From: Streptomyces beigongshangae
GTDB lineage: Bacteria; Actinomycetota; Actinomycetes; Streptomycetales; Streptomycetaceae
DNA: 64,000 nucleotides
Assembly: GCF_019710745.1 (NCBI RefSeq)
Contig: NZ_JAHKJW010000005.1
Coordinates: 129,123-193,122 of the forward strand
Direction of reading: 5' to 3'
The notes under the pieces are model-generated. The model did not search any database, was not told the DNA's origin, and worked only from the letters and a program-made list of their open reading frames with translations. Below are positions 20,780-29,389 of this stretch, one piece after another; within the stretch, counting starts at the first letter, position 1; each line of letters starts with the position of its first letter. The position numbers and the translations under genes are program-made.

Positions 20780-22126
20780 ATGCAGATGCGCAGGTGGCTC
20801 CCAGACCAGACCACCCGTATCGGCCGGCACGACTGGCCGGACGAGGGGGACAACGGAACGCACATGCGGCTGCAGGCCGGCTCCGTTGTGGTACTCGACC
20901 GGCAGGCGTGGCGAATCCTGGAGATCGACGGCTACCCGAACGACCGGTGGCCGGACTCCTACGAGAAGGCCTGGCGCGACCACGTGGAACTGTGGTGGCA
21001 CGCCAACGAACTGCGACGGGCCAACAACCAGACGGCCAAACCGGCCCCCGAGCGGGCCGAGTTCTACAAGCGTCCGGTGGTGCTGGTGCTGCGCAACGAG
21101 AACCTGCCCCGCTCCACACCGAAGCACTGGTGCGCTCCCGCCAGCCACGACTGGCGGGTCCTCCCCGAGCACTATGCCGTCTGCCACGCCTGCGGCGAGC
21201 TGCCGCCGTGCCGTCACGGGGAGTACCGCTGGGAGGGCGGCCCCCGCTGGCCCGAGCAGAACGGTGGCATCCCCCTCATGGTGCCGGAGGACTGCTGCAT
21301 GGGGTGCGCCGAGCCGATCAAACCGCGGGTGCGGACCGTGCGCTTCCCGGGCCCGAACCTCTGGTACCCGGACCTGGGGGAGGACACCGCCGTCTTCCAC
21401 GCCCGCACCTCCTGCAGCGACCAGGTCGACTGCTACCGCATGCAGTGGCAGACCGAGTACAGCCCGCGTCCCTCCGCGCCCTCCCCCGTGTCCTCCTCGG
21501 CTTCCGAGTTCCCGGGCTTCGAGCACTTCGTCCTCCCCCGCACACGGCACGCGCAGGACATGCTCACGCAGGTCCGGCGGGTGGGCCAGGATCCCCGTAC
21601 CGCGTCGTCCGCGTCGTCTGCGTCGTCCATGCCGTCCGTGCCGTCCGTGCCGTCGCGGCCGGGGCAGGAGGAATGCGCCTCCACGACCGGTGACCTCAGT
21701 GTCCTGCGCACCTCCTTCGACAGGCACCGGGGGGAGCCGGAGTCCGGTACGCCGGCAGCCGGCCCGCCGTCGGCGCCGACGGCGGTCGTGCTCGAACCGG
21801 CGCCCCGGCCGGCGTCCGCGACCTCCGGCGCACCCGCGGCGGAGCCGATGGCGCCGGAGGCACCGGGGCCTCCCGCCTCCACGGCCGAGGCGCCCGCGCC
21901 CACCGCCCCGCCCGCAGCCCCACCCAATGGCCTGCCCACTGCCTCGTCCTACGCCGAGAGCGTCGGACCGGTCCTCCGGTCCGCGCAGGAACTCGGCCTG
22001 GTCCTGGCGGAGCGCCCGGCCTTCCACAACGCGGAGCAGGCGGCCCGGGTGATCGAGGAACTCACCGCCGCGGTCCGCAACATCGCTCTCTGCCTGAACA
22101 GTCCGGCCGCCCGCGAACGCTCCTGA
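20780..22126 (+). CDS. hypothetical Cys-rich protein
   Basis: A 448-residue protein I do not recognise. The N-terminal 235 residues look folded: WRILEIDGYPNDRWPDSYEK, a segment RRANNQTAKPAPERAEFYKR, and three cysteine clusters (CHACGELPPC, CCMGC, CSDQVDC) that suggest zinc-ribbon-like binding. Residues about 235-400 are Ser/Pro/Ala-rich low complexity, including ASSASSASSMPSVPSVPS. The last 50 residues (YAESVGPVLRSAQELGLVLA and AARVIEELTAAVRNIALCL) form amphipathic helices. An upstream in-frame ATG is not evident. It follows tRNA-Ser and converges with the htrA-like gene. It could be a remnant of another element, but nothing else supports that. Confidence 0.55.
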   Translation: MQMRRWLPDQTTRIGRHDWPDEGDNGTHMRLQAGSVVVLDRQAWRILEIDGYPNDRWPDSYEKAWRDHVELWWHANELRRANNQTAKPAPERAEFYKRPVVLVLRNENLPRSTPKHWCAPASHDWRVLPEHYAVCHACGELPPCRHGEYRWEGGPRWPEQNGGIPLMVPEDCCMGCAEPIKPRVRTVRFPGPNLWYPDLGEDTAVFHARTSCSDQVDCYRMQWQTEYSPRPSAPSPVSSSASEFPGFEHFVLPRTRHAQDMLTQVRRVGQDPRTASSASSASSMPSVPSVPSRPGQEECASTTGDLSVLRTSFDRHRGEPESGTPAAGPPSAPTAVVLEPAPRPASATSGAPAAEPMAPEAPGPPASTAEAPAPTAPPAAPPNGLPTASSYAESVGPVLRSAQELGLVLAERPAFHNAEQAARVIEELTAAVRNIALCLNSPAARERS

Positions 22127-22278
22127 AACCCTGGTGATCACGTGCGGGGTGCACCACCGTCACCACGGGTGCCGCGGTCACCGCAGGACGGCTCCGCACC
22201 GCACCGCCCACCCACGCCGCCGAAAGGCCGGAGCGGAGGGACGGAGACGGGGACGGGGACGGGGACGGGGACAGTGGA

Positions 22279-23895
22279 TCAGCTGTCGCCCTCGCGCTGG
22301 CCCAGGGTGACCTCGGCCGTCCGCTGCTTGCCGTCGCGGGTGTACGTGAGCTTGACGGTGTCGCCGGGCTGGTGGGTCCAGATCTCGCCGATGAGGGTGG
22401 GTCCGCTGTCGATCACACGGTCGTCGAGCTTGGTGATGACGTCGCCGGGCTTGAGGCCGCCCTTGTCGGCGGGTCCGTTCGGCGTGACCGCCTCGGAGCC
22501 GCTCGCGCCCTCTTCGCTGATCTTCGCGCCGCCCGTGCCCTCCTCCAGGGAGACGGAGGCTCCGATGACCGGGTAGACGGGTTCGCCGGTCTTGATGAGC
22601 TGCTGAGCGACGATCTTCGCCTGGTTGATCGGGATCGCGAAGCCCAGGCCGATGGAGCCGGACTGGCTCGTACCGCCCAGCCCGCCGCCCGTGGACTGGA
22701 TCGCCGAGTTGATACCGATCACCGCACCCTTGGCGTCCAGCAGCGGGCCGCCGGAGTTGCCCGGGTTGATCGAGGCGTCGGTCTGCAGGGCGCTCATGTA
22801 CGAGGCCTTGCTGCTCGAACTGCCGTCGCTGGACGCCACCGGACGGTTCTTGGCGCTGATGATGCCCGTGGTCACCGTGTTCGAGAGCCCGAACGGGGCA
22901 CCGATCGCAATGGTCGAGTCGCCGACCGCGATCTTGTCCGAGTTGCCGAGCGGCAGCGGCTTGAGGTCGGCCGGCGCGCTCTTGAGCTTGATCACCGCGA
23001 CGTCGTAGCCCTGGGCGTTGCCGACCACTTCGGCGTCGTACTTCTTGCCGTTCGAGAACGTGGCCGACAGCTTTCCGCTCTCGACCGCCTCGGCCACCAC
23101 ATGGTTGTTGGTGAGGATGTGGCCCTGCTTGTCGAAGACGAAGCCGGTACCGGTGCCGCCCTCGCCGTTGCTGCCCTCCGCCTCGATGGTGACGGTGCTC
23201 GGCAGGGCCGTGGCGGCCACGCCCGCGGCCGTGCCCGCGTCGCGCTTGAGGTCGCCGCCGCTGTCGGACGCGGAGACCGTCGTCGAACCCGAGGAGTCGT
23301 TGCGGTCCGCCGCCCAGTAGCCGACGCCGCCGCCCACACCGCCCGCGACCAGCGCGGCCACCAGGACCCCGGCGATCAGACCGCCGCGCCCGCCGGACTT
23401 CGGCCCGGGCGCGGGCTGCCGGTACGAGGAGCCCCACACGTCCCCGGAACCGCCTTCGCCCCCGGACCCGTACGGTCCGGAACCGCCCTCGTTCCCTGCG
23501 CCGTACGGTCCGGAGCCTCCTTCACCCCCGGTCGCCGCGTACGCACCGGGAGCACCGCTGGTTCCGGCAGCCGCGTACACACCGGGAGCGGTCCCGCCGC
23601 CGCCTCCGTACGAAGGCGCGGCCGGCGGCGGAGGCGGCGGCCACGAGCCCGCCTCGGGAGCGGGGGCGGCACCCTGGGGAGCCTCGGGGTTCACCGGGGT
23701 CAACGTGGTCGTCGGCGTGTCTCCCTGGAAGGGACCCGGACCCTGCGGGTGGGCCGTGCCCTGATGGGGACCCGCCGGGCCGGCCCCCGGTGCGGCCGCC
23801 TGTTCCGGAGGCACGGAAGCAGCGGGAGTGTCCACCGGCACGGGAGGTGCAGACGGGGCCGGGGGTACTGCAGTGCCCTCGTTCTCGGTGCTCAC
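22279..23895 (-). CDS. membrane-anchored HtrA/DegP-like serine protease with PDZ domain
   Basis: A 538-residue protein. Residues 1-170 are cytoplasmic, Pro/Gly-rich and repetitive (several GGEGGSGPYG units). One transmembrane helix spans about 173-194 (LIAGVLVAALVAGGVGGGVG). An extracellular trypsin-like domain follows with the catalytic triad His265 (LTNNHVV), Asp298 (GYDVAVIKL) and Ser381 (INPGNSGGP). The C-terminal PDZ domain runs from about 430 to 535 (GLKPGDVITKLDDRVIDSGP). It should act in quality control of exported proteins. It converges with the Cys-rich gene and is divergent from the GDPD gene across 278 bp with a local AT-rich patch. Confidence 0.9.
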   Translation of the reverse strand: MSTENEGTAVPPAPSAPPVPVDTPAASVPPEQAAAPGAGPAGPHQGTAHPQGPGPFQGDTPTTTLTPVNPEAPQGAAPAPEAGSWPPPPPPAAPSYGGGGGTAPGVYAAAGTSGAPGAYAATGGEGGSGPYGAGNEGGSGPYGSGGEGGSGDVWGSSYRQPAPGPKSGGRGGLIAGVLVAALVAGGVGGGVGYWAADRNDSSGSTTVSASDSGGDLKRDAGTAAGVAATALPSTVTIEAEGSNGEGGTGTGFVFDKQGHILTNNHVVAEAVESGKLSATFSNGKKYDAEVVGNAQGYDVAVIKLKSAPADLKPLPLGNSDKIAVGDSTIAIGAPFGLSNTVTTGIISAKNRPVASSDGSSSSKASYMSALQTDASINPGNSGGPLLDAKGAVIGINSAIQSTGGGLGGTSQSGSIGLGFAIPINQAKIVAQQLIKTGEPVYPVIGASVSLEEGTGGAKISEEGASGSEAVTPNGPADKGGLKPGDVITKLDDRVIDSGPTLIGEIWTHQPGDTVKLTYTRDGKQRTAEVTLGQREGDS

Positions 23896-24173
23896 AGCTC
23901 TTCCTCTCGATCCACGACTGTTCAGTAAGTTCGCATCCAGTCACATTCGATCGCGTCTATTCAAGACTGCACTCACGCGTGTGCGGATCCGGCACGATTC
24001 AGTTGTGCAGGTGCTTTTGTATGCCGTCAGCTTTTCCCACGGGACGTCAGGGCGCCATAAGCGGCACCTGTGACTCCACGGTCTTTGCTTATATAGGACA
24101 GGTCGGACGAAAGGACTGTGTGTTCCGCGGCGTCGACCGTACGCGTACCCACGTGCGGTGACACCATGACGCG

Positions 24174-24986
24174 GTGACCCACGCACGACAGCACCCGCCT
24201 CAGGTCGTCGCCCACCGCGGGGCCTCCGAAGAGGCCCCCGAGCACACCCTGGCCGCGTACGAGAAGGCGATCGAGGACGGGGCCGACGCCCTGGAGTGCG
24301 ATGTACGGCTGACCGCGGACGGGCATCTCGTCTGCGTCCACGACCGTCGCGTCAACCGCACCTCGAACGGCCGCGGCGCCGTCTCGGCCCTGGAGCTCGC
24401 GGATCTCGCCGCCCTGGACTTCGGCTCCTGGAAGAACCGCGACGAAGCGCCCGACTGGGAACAGCAGCGACCCCCCTCCTGGGAGCAGCAGTCCGTCCTC
24501 ACACTGGAGCGCCTGCTCGAACTCGTGGTCGACGCCGGCCGCCCCGTACGGCTGGCCGTCGAGACGAAGCACCCGACCCGCTGGGCGGGCCAGGTCGAGG
24601 AGCGCCTGCTCGCCCTCCTCAAGCGCTTCGGCCTCGACGCGCCGCCCTCACCCGAGGAGTCGCCCGTACGCGTCATGAGTTTCTCGGCGCGCTCCCTGCA
24701 GCGCGTCCGCGCCGCGTCCCCGACGCTGCCGACGGTCTACCTGCTGCAGTTCGTCTCCCCGCGGCTGCGCGACGGACGACTGCCCCCGGGTGTGCGCATC
24801 GCCGGCCCCTCCTTGCGGATCGCACGCAGTCAACCGGCGTACATCGAGCGCCTGAAGGGCGCCGGTCACCAGGTCCACGTGTGGACGGTGAACGAGTCCC
24901 GGGACGTCGACCTGTGCGTCGGACTGGGCGTCGACGCCATCATCACCAACCGCCCGCGCGCGGTGCTGCACCAGCTGGGCCGCTGA
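24174..24986 (+). CDS. glycerophosphodiester phosphodiesterase family protein
   Basis: A 270-residue protein (GTG start) without signal peptide. The GDPD catalytic signatures are present: AHRGASEEAPEHT (His14, Arg15, Glu23), LECDVRLTADG (Glu41, Asp43) and VCVHDRRVNRT (His56). Later come VRLAVETKHPT, FSARSLQRVR and the closing HVWTVNESRDVDLCVGLGVD. It cleaves glycerophosphodiesters to glycerol-3-phosphate and an alcohol. Length and motif order are normal. It is monocistronic between htrA-like and an RsbW-like gene. Confidence 0.88.
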   Translation: MTHARQHPPQVVAHRGASEEAPEHTLAAYEKAIEDGADALECDVRLTADGHLVCVHDRRVNRTSNGRGAVSALELADLAALDFGSWKNRDEAPDWEQQRPPSWEQQSVLTLERLLELVVDAGRPVRLAVETKHPTRWAGQVEERLLALLKRFGLDAPPSPEESPVRVMSFSARSLQRVRAASPTLPTVYLLQFVSPRLRDGRLPPGVRIAGPSLRIARSQPAYIERLKGAGHQVHVWTVNESRDVDLCVGLGVDAIITNRPRAVLHQLGR

Positions 24987-25289
24987 CACCTCCGCCGCCC
25001 GGATCCCGCAGGTCCCGCAGATCCCGCAGATCCCGCACCAATCGCACCCACCGCGCCCACCGCCCGCGGGCGGTTCACAGAGGGTTCACGGAGAGCCCAC
25101 ACACCGCCCACACGAGGTCCCTTTCAGGCCATACCACCACTTTCGAGCCGCTCGACTACAGGGAGTGCTCCGGCGCGTTCGGTCCGTATTCGATCGTTGC
25201 GAATGCGTCACCGCCCGCGCAACGGCCGGTTTCCGGCCCAGTCCGGGAGGGCATCCACACCGTGGCGTGGGGCGAAGGAGGTCTCGGGG
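24987..25289. other. intergenic region with short ATCCCGCAG repeats
   Basis: The first 60 bp hold GATCCCGCAGGTCCCGCAG and two further ATCCCGCAG units (about 25004-25037). The rest should carry the promoter of the RsbW-like gene. No hairpin with a U-tract and no gene were seen. Confidence 0.4.
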
Positions 25290-25841
25290 GTGGCGTTGGT
25301 GGTGGCACAGGAAGTGCCCGCGTCGTCGAGCATGGCCGTACCCCATGGCCCTGCGGGCGTGGGCGAGGCGCGACACCGGATGCGAGATCAACTACGCACC
25401 GGAGGCGTTGCGGAAACGGTCATCGACGATGCCGTATTGATCCTTTCCGAACTATTGAGCAATGCCTGCCGGCACGGCAGGCCGCTGGGTGACGCGCCGG
25501 CCGGGGACGGGGACGTCCGGGCCGCCTGGCACGTCGAACCGACCGGCAGGCTGACCGTCGAGGTGACGGACGGCGGCGGTCCCACCCGTCCGGCTCCGGC
25601 CACCCCCTCGGTCACCGCCCACGGCGGCCGCGGACTGAACATCATCACGGCACTGGCCGACGACTGGGGGGTCAGGGACGACACCCGCGGCGAGGTCACG
25701 GTGTGGGCGGTCGTACACAAGGACGCGCGGCCCGTACGCCGTCGCAAGGACTTCGCCGCACGGGCCACGGCTCCGGCGGTGTCTGCGGTGTCTGCGGTGT
25801 CCGACCTGGGCTTCGCGGACGTCTTCGACGGCCTGGACTGA
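25290..25841 (+). CDS. ATP-binding (RsbW/anti-sigma-like) HATPase protein
   Basis: A 183-residue protein; the GTG at 25290 is chosen because GAAGGAGGT lies 7 bp upstream. The GHKL ATPase motifs are present: N box AVLILSELLSNACRHGRPLG, G1 VEVTDGGG and G2 AHGGRGLNIITALADDWG. Such stand-alone kinases in Streptomyces phosphorylate anti-anti-sigma factors or sequester sigma factors. A Ser/Ala/Val tail follows the domain. No sigma factor is adjacent; a SpoIIE phosphatase (29390) and a second RsbW-like protein (32621) lie within 8 kb. Confidence 0.8.
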   Translation: MALVVAQEVPASSSMAVPHGPAGVGEARHRMRDQLRTGGVAETVIDDAVLILSELLSNACRHGRPLGDAPAGDGDVRAAWHVEPTGRLTVEVTDGGGPTRPAPATPSVTAHGGRGLNIITALADDWGVRDDTRGEVTVWAVVHKDARPVRRRKDFAARATAPAVSAVSAVSDLGFADVFDGLD

Positions 25842-25951
25842 AACGGGCCACGGCAGCGGGCCGAAGAACAGTCACAGGGTCCCATGGGGCCTCGTACGAG
25901 CGGCTAGGCTCGCGCCCGTACGAGTCGAGCCGTAACCGGGAGACATCCACG

Positions 25952-26941
25952 ATGGCCAAGAAGCGACCCCAGACGAAGGCCAAGCGGCCGCAGCCGAAGG
26001 ATGGGGCCCGCGCCGCCGGCGCCGACGGACACGTGCCGGTGGTCGGGGCACGCGAGTCCTGCCCCTGCGGCAGCGGCCGCCGTTACAAGGCCTGTCACGG
26101 ACGCGCCGCCGCGCACGCCGTGACCGAACTGGTGCAGCGCCCCTTCGAGGGCCTGCCGAACGAGGGCGACTGGATCGCGCTGCGGGAGCTGGTCCCCGCG
26201 GCCACCGTCGAGCTGCACCTCAAGGAGCCTCTCCCGGAGGACGTCCCGTCGGTCACGCTCGCGACGGTGCTGCCGATGGCCTGGCCGGCCCTGCGCCGCG
26301 AGGACGGCTCGGTCCTCATCGGCCTGCAGAACGACACGGCGTCCGGCGACATCAGCCGCGACCTGGCCGACACCCTCCAGCGTGCGCTCACGGCCGAGCC
26401 GGGCACTCCCGTGCAGGGCCGCCGCGCCCCGGGCGACGGGGTGCGGCTGCAGGACCTCCTCGACCCCGAAGGCGCGTTCGAGCCAGTTGTGCACTCGGGC
26501 TTCGAGTTCTGGGTCCCGGACGCGCAGAACGCGACCACGGAGGTGACCGCCTCCCTGGAGCGCGCCAACGCCGCCGCCATCCCGACGGTGAGGCTCGCCG
26601 GCGTGGACGCGGCGTACTGGTGCGAGACGCCCGACAAGAACCACCTGCGCTGGGTCATGCCGCATCCCGAGGAGCAACTTCTGGACGCACTCGCGCGGCT
26701 GCACACGGCGGGCGGGTCGAGCCTCGGGGAGGGCACCCGCCTGGTGGGCTCCTTCCGCGCCCACGGCCTCACCGTGCCGGTGTGGGACCTGCCGACCGGT
26801 GTCACCGCGGAGGACGTCGAGAAGCCCGCGTCGGAGTTCGCCGAGCGGCTCTCCGCCGCGCTGGCCACGGACGCACCGCTCACCGCGGACGAGCGCCGGG
26901 CCCGCGGCGGCCTCACCAACCGTCAGGTCACCCTCAGCTGA
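25952..26941 (+). CDS. DUF5926 family protein with N-terminal SEC-C motif
   Basis: A 329-residue protein. A Lys/Arg/Gln-rich start (AKKRPQTKAKRPQPKDG) leads to the SEC-C zinc motif ESCPCGSGRRYKACHGR (about residues 36-52). The long remaining part (PFEGLPNEGDWIALRELVPA, then VTLATVLPMAWPALRREDGS and GFEFWVPD) is the DUF5926 domain found across actinobacteria. SEC-C motifs bind zinc and often contact SecB or the ribosome; the function of DUF5926 is unknown. A terminator hairpin follows. Confidence 0.8.
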   Translation: MAKKRPQTKAKRPQPKDGARAAGADGHVPVVGARESCPCGSGRRYKACHGRAAAHAVTELVQRPFEGLPNEGDWIALRELVPAATVELHLKEPLPEDVPSVTLATVLPMAWPALRREDGSVLIGLQNDTASGDISRDLADTLQRALTAEPGTPVQGRRAPGDGVRLQDLLDPEGAFEPVVHSGFEFWVPDAQNATTEVTASLERANAAAIPTVRLAGVDAAYWCETPDKNHLRWVMPHPEEQLLDALARLHTAGGSSLGEGTRLVGSFRAHGLTVPVWDLPTGVTAEDVEKPASEFAERLSAALATDAPLTADERRARGGLTNRQVTLS

Positions 26942-26959
26942 CGCCCGGCGTCCACCCGG

Positions 26960-26987
26960 CTCCGGCTGACCGGTCGGTCAGCCGGAG
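26960..26987 (+). terminator. terminator after the DUF5926 gene
   Basis: CTCCGGCTGACC (26960-26971) pairs with GGTCAGCCGGAG (26976-26987) around a GGTC loop: a perfect 12-bp stem 19 bp after the stop codon. Confidence 0.75.
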
Positions 26988-26999
26988 GACGGGCGTAGG

Positions 27000-27158
27000 A
27001 CAGGTGCACCATGCAGGTGACTCCTGTCACAACTCCCGCTCATGACAAGGGAATCGGTGTCTGAATAGCCGAGATCGAATTTGCGAACAGCCGATCTCTT
27101 GTTACCGTTCCAATAGCCCGGTTGCTGGTGCATCCCCCGTCGCCAGCAACCGGGTCTT
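27000..27158 (+). ncRNA. candidate small RNA ending in an intrinsic terminator
   Basis: The region between the DUF5926 terminator and the next gene is less GC-rich than its surroundings. It has GAGATCG-n14-CGATCTC (27071-27098), then a classical terminator: CCCGGTTGCTGG (27117-27128) paired with CCAGCAACCGGG (27143-27154), followed by TCTTTT. A terminator with U-tract downstream of another terminator, with no ORF between, implies a separate short transcript of about 100-150 nt. The start point is not defined. Confidence 0.5.
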
Positions 27159-27261
27159 TTCATGCCCGGACGCATGAGCGCATATCCGCGCAGATGCGCG
27201 CCCGGATGCGGGGACGTCGTCGACGAGACGGTCAACGAAGCAGTCAACGAAAACGAAGCAG

Positions 27262-28068
27262 TCAACGCCCGTTCCGCGACGGCGAGTTGCTTCCCGAGCG
27301 CAGCAGCAGCGGCTTGCCGGCGCCTTCCGCGAACTCGGCGACCGCCGTGTGTTCAGACGCCTTGCCGGCGGTGTTCTGCCGCGGCGTCTCGCACGCCCCG
27401 GGCTCGTCGTCGGCGCCCAGTGCGCAGTGCATCCGCACGGTGCGGCCGTCGGGCGCCATGAGCGTCAGTACGGACGTGAGGGCGCCACCGGTCGCGTTGC
27501 GGTAATAGGTGCGTGCCCAGGTCTCCCGTCCCCGCGTCAGTACACACGTCTGCGCCTCGATGCCCACGGGGGAGGTGACCTCGGGACCGCAGCGGGCGGC
27601 GGTGGCAGGTGCCGCACCCGGCGCCGGAGGGCTTCCGGCCCCGGCGGGAGCCGGCCCTGCGGGGGCCGGCCCTGCGGGAGCCGGCCCTGCGGGGGCCGGG
27701 ACGCCCTCTCCGCCGTCGTCGTGTCCTGCCTCCCGGCCGGAGACGGGCGCCCCCTCGGAGCCACGTCCCCCGGAGTCACGGCCACCGGCGGAGGCCCGGC
27801 GGCCCGCGTCGCGTACGGCGCCGTCGGAGGTGTGCCCGTAGGTGTGCCCGGGGGCGCTCCCGACCGTACGGGCGGAGGTGTTCACGTCCGTACGTACGGA
27901 GGTGCGCGCATCGGCGGGGGCGGAGGCAGGGGCGGGGGCCTCGTCCCAGACCGGCCCCGCGGAGGCCACGGCCAGCGGCAGCGCGGCCATGAGCACGAAG
28001 GTGCCCGTCAGGACCAGCGGGCGGATCTTTCGGGGGTCCAGGAGTCGTCCCCCGGAGTGGCGCAGCAT
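27262..28068 (-). CDS. secreted or membrane-anchored low-complexity protein
   Basis: About 268 residues from the ATG at 28068; the frame is open far upstream, so the start is uncertain. A basic N-terminus (RHSGGRLLDPRKIR) precedes a signal-like hydrophobic segment PLVLTGTFVLMAALPLAVAS. Residues about 35-155 are Ala/Pro/Gly/Asp-rich with repeats of PAGPAPAG. The C-terminal 110 residues contain two cysteine pairs (CGPEVTS...QTCVL and MHCALGADDEPGACET) and could form a small beta domain stabilised by disulfides. No family recognised. It lies downstream of the prim-pol-like gene on the same strand. Confidence 0.55.
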   Translation of the reverse strand: MLRHSGGRLLDPRKIRPLVLTGTFVLMAALPLAVASAGPVWDEAPAPASAPADARTSVRTDVNTSARTVGSAPGHTYGHTSDGAVRDAGRRASAGGRDSGGRGSEGAPVSGREAGHDDGGEGVPAPAGPAPAGPAPAGPAPAGAGSPPAPGAAPATAARCGPEVTSPVGIEAQTCVLTRGRETWARTYYRNATGGALTSVLTLMAPDGRTVRMHCALGADDEPGACETPRQNTAGKASEHTAVAEFAEGAGKPLLLRSGSNSPSRNGR

Positions 28069-28124
28069 GAGAGGGACGATAACGAGCGAGGGCGGGCGCG
28101 CGGTTCGCCGCGCGCCCGAATCCC

Positions 28125-28790
28125 CTACAACTCGGGGGCGCTCACACCCGTACGAGTGAGCGCCTCCACGACGGCGTCCACCACGGCCTCCACGTCCGGC
28201 ACCCAGGGGGCGGCCGAACCGGGCAGTGGAGCCCGCTCCCAGCGGATCCCGCCCTGGCCGGTCTCGGACGGGGGCAGGGCCACATAGCCGCCCTCGCCGT
28301 GGAAGCGCAGCGAACCAGGCACGTAGTCCTTCGCGTAGAGCAGCTCGCCCAGCTGCTCCAGGGAGTACGGCTTCACGAGCAGCGCCCAGCGCGTCGGGGA
28401 CGCGATCACGGGACCGAGGCGCATCCCCATGCGGTCGAGCGCGGTCAGCGCACGCGCGGCGGCCGGAGCCGGCAGGCTCACCGCGCACGGGGCGCTTCCT
28501 CCGGTGGCGAGGATGATCGGCGCCGTCGGCCGGTTCGTCCACCACCAGCGCGCCATGCGTTCATCGGTGGTGGCCGCGAGCAGGCCGGGGTCGAAGGGGT
28601 GGGCACCCGGCACCGTGCACTCCGGGTCGGGGCACGCGCACCGGGCCCGCCCCTGCGGGTCCGGGGCCACGCCCGGGAGCACGGGCCACCGCCAGGCGGT
28701 CGCGAAGGTCAGGGCCGCGCTGAGCATCTCAGGCCTTCCGTCGTTTCGCCTGGACAGGAGTTTGCGTCGCCTTCCGAGGATCTCGCGCAT
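28125..28790 (-). CDS. prim-pol-like protein lacking the catalytic aspartates
   Basis: A 221-residue protein with the prim-pol plan: ALTFATAWRWPVLPGVAPDP start, Cys-rich loop ARCACPDPECTVPGAH, then ATTDERMARWWWTNRPTAPI. Where the family normally has VIDLD, this protein reads CAVSLPAPAA, and GG.HLYF is replaced by RWALLVKPYS. The metal-binding Asp residues are therefore missing and it is probably not an active polymerase. Such degenerate members are common in Streptomyces and may have a structural or regulatory role. A basic leader MREILGRRRKLLSRR precedes the domain. Confidence 0.65.
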   Translation of the reverse strand: MREILGRRRKLLSRRNDGRPEMLSAALTFATAWRWPVLPGVAPDPQGRARCACPDPECTVPGAHPFDPGLLAATTDERMARWWWTNRPTAPIILATGGSAPCAVSLPAPAAARALTALDRMGMRLGPVIASPTRWALLVKPYSLEQLGELLYAKDYVPGSLRFHGEGGYVALPPSETGQGGIRWERAPLPGSAAPWVPDVEAVVDAVVEALTRTGVSAPEL

Positions 28791-29389
28791 ATGCGCTCGT
28801 TCCTTTCCGTTGAACGCCGAGGAACCACATCACACCATGTGTCGATCACTTCACTGTGCGTACCTGGTGGCGCATCACACCTTCGTCCCGGGCAAGGACG
28901 CCCCGGACAAGGACAAGGGGAATCCCTGTGGGCCGAGCGCCGGCTGCGTCCGCGTCCACACTGCGTCCGTTCCGAGCACGGGCATGGCGTGGGGTGGCGG
29001 CGCATGGCGTTTGCTGTCCCGCGTACTTCTTGCCGCCTCCGCCACGGGAGGATGGGGCACGGTCGTCGGTGGTTAAGACGCCCGGGTCCGTCGCCAGGTT
29101 CCGGGAGGATCCCAACCACACCTGGCCTTCACCGAGTACGTACCCACCACGACCGCTGTGACGCTCCGTCGAACAACGCCAGTCGACCGCAATATGCCGT
29201 GACTGGAGTCGGTTTTAAGCCAACTTTACCTTTCCATAGCGGCTCCACGGACACCGGGAAACCCGGCAGGACAATGCTGGACATCTCCTTACGAGTGCGT
29301 GTACATGTGGAGACACTGCTGCGACGCAGAATGACATGGGGGTTTGCGATGCTATCGAGCACTACGCACCGGTCGGAAAGCCGGACGCC
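28791..29389. other. long intergenic region between divergent genes
   Basis: About 600 bp with promoters expected for the leftward prim-pol-like gene and the rightward SpoIIE-type gene. A lower-GC stretch lies at about 29195-29345 (GGTTTTAAGCCAACTTTACC). No convincing ORF: short frames here lack ribosome-binding sites. No strong inverted repeat was seen. Confidence 0.4.

Noticed and set aside
22241..22273. GGGACGGGGACGGGGAC repeats near the htrA stop as a regulatory array
   Set aside because: A short simple repeat in a spacer between convergent genes; nothing suggests function.
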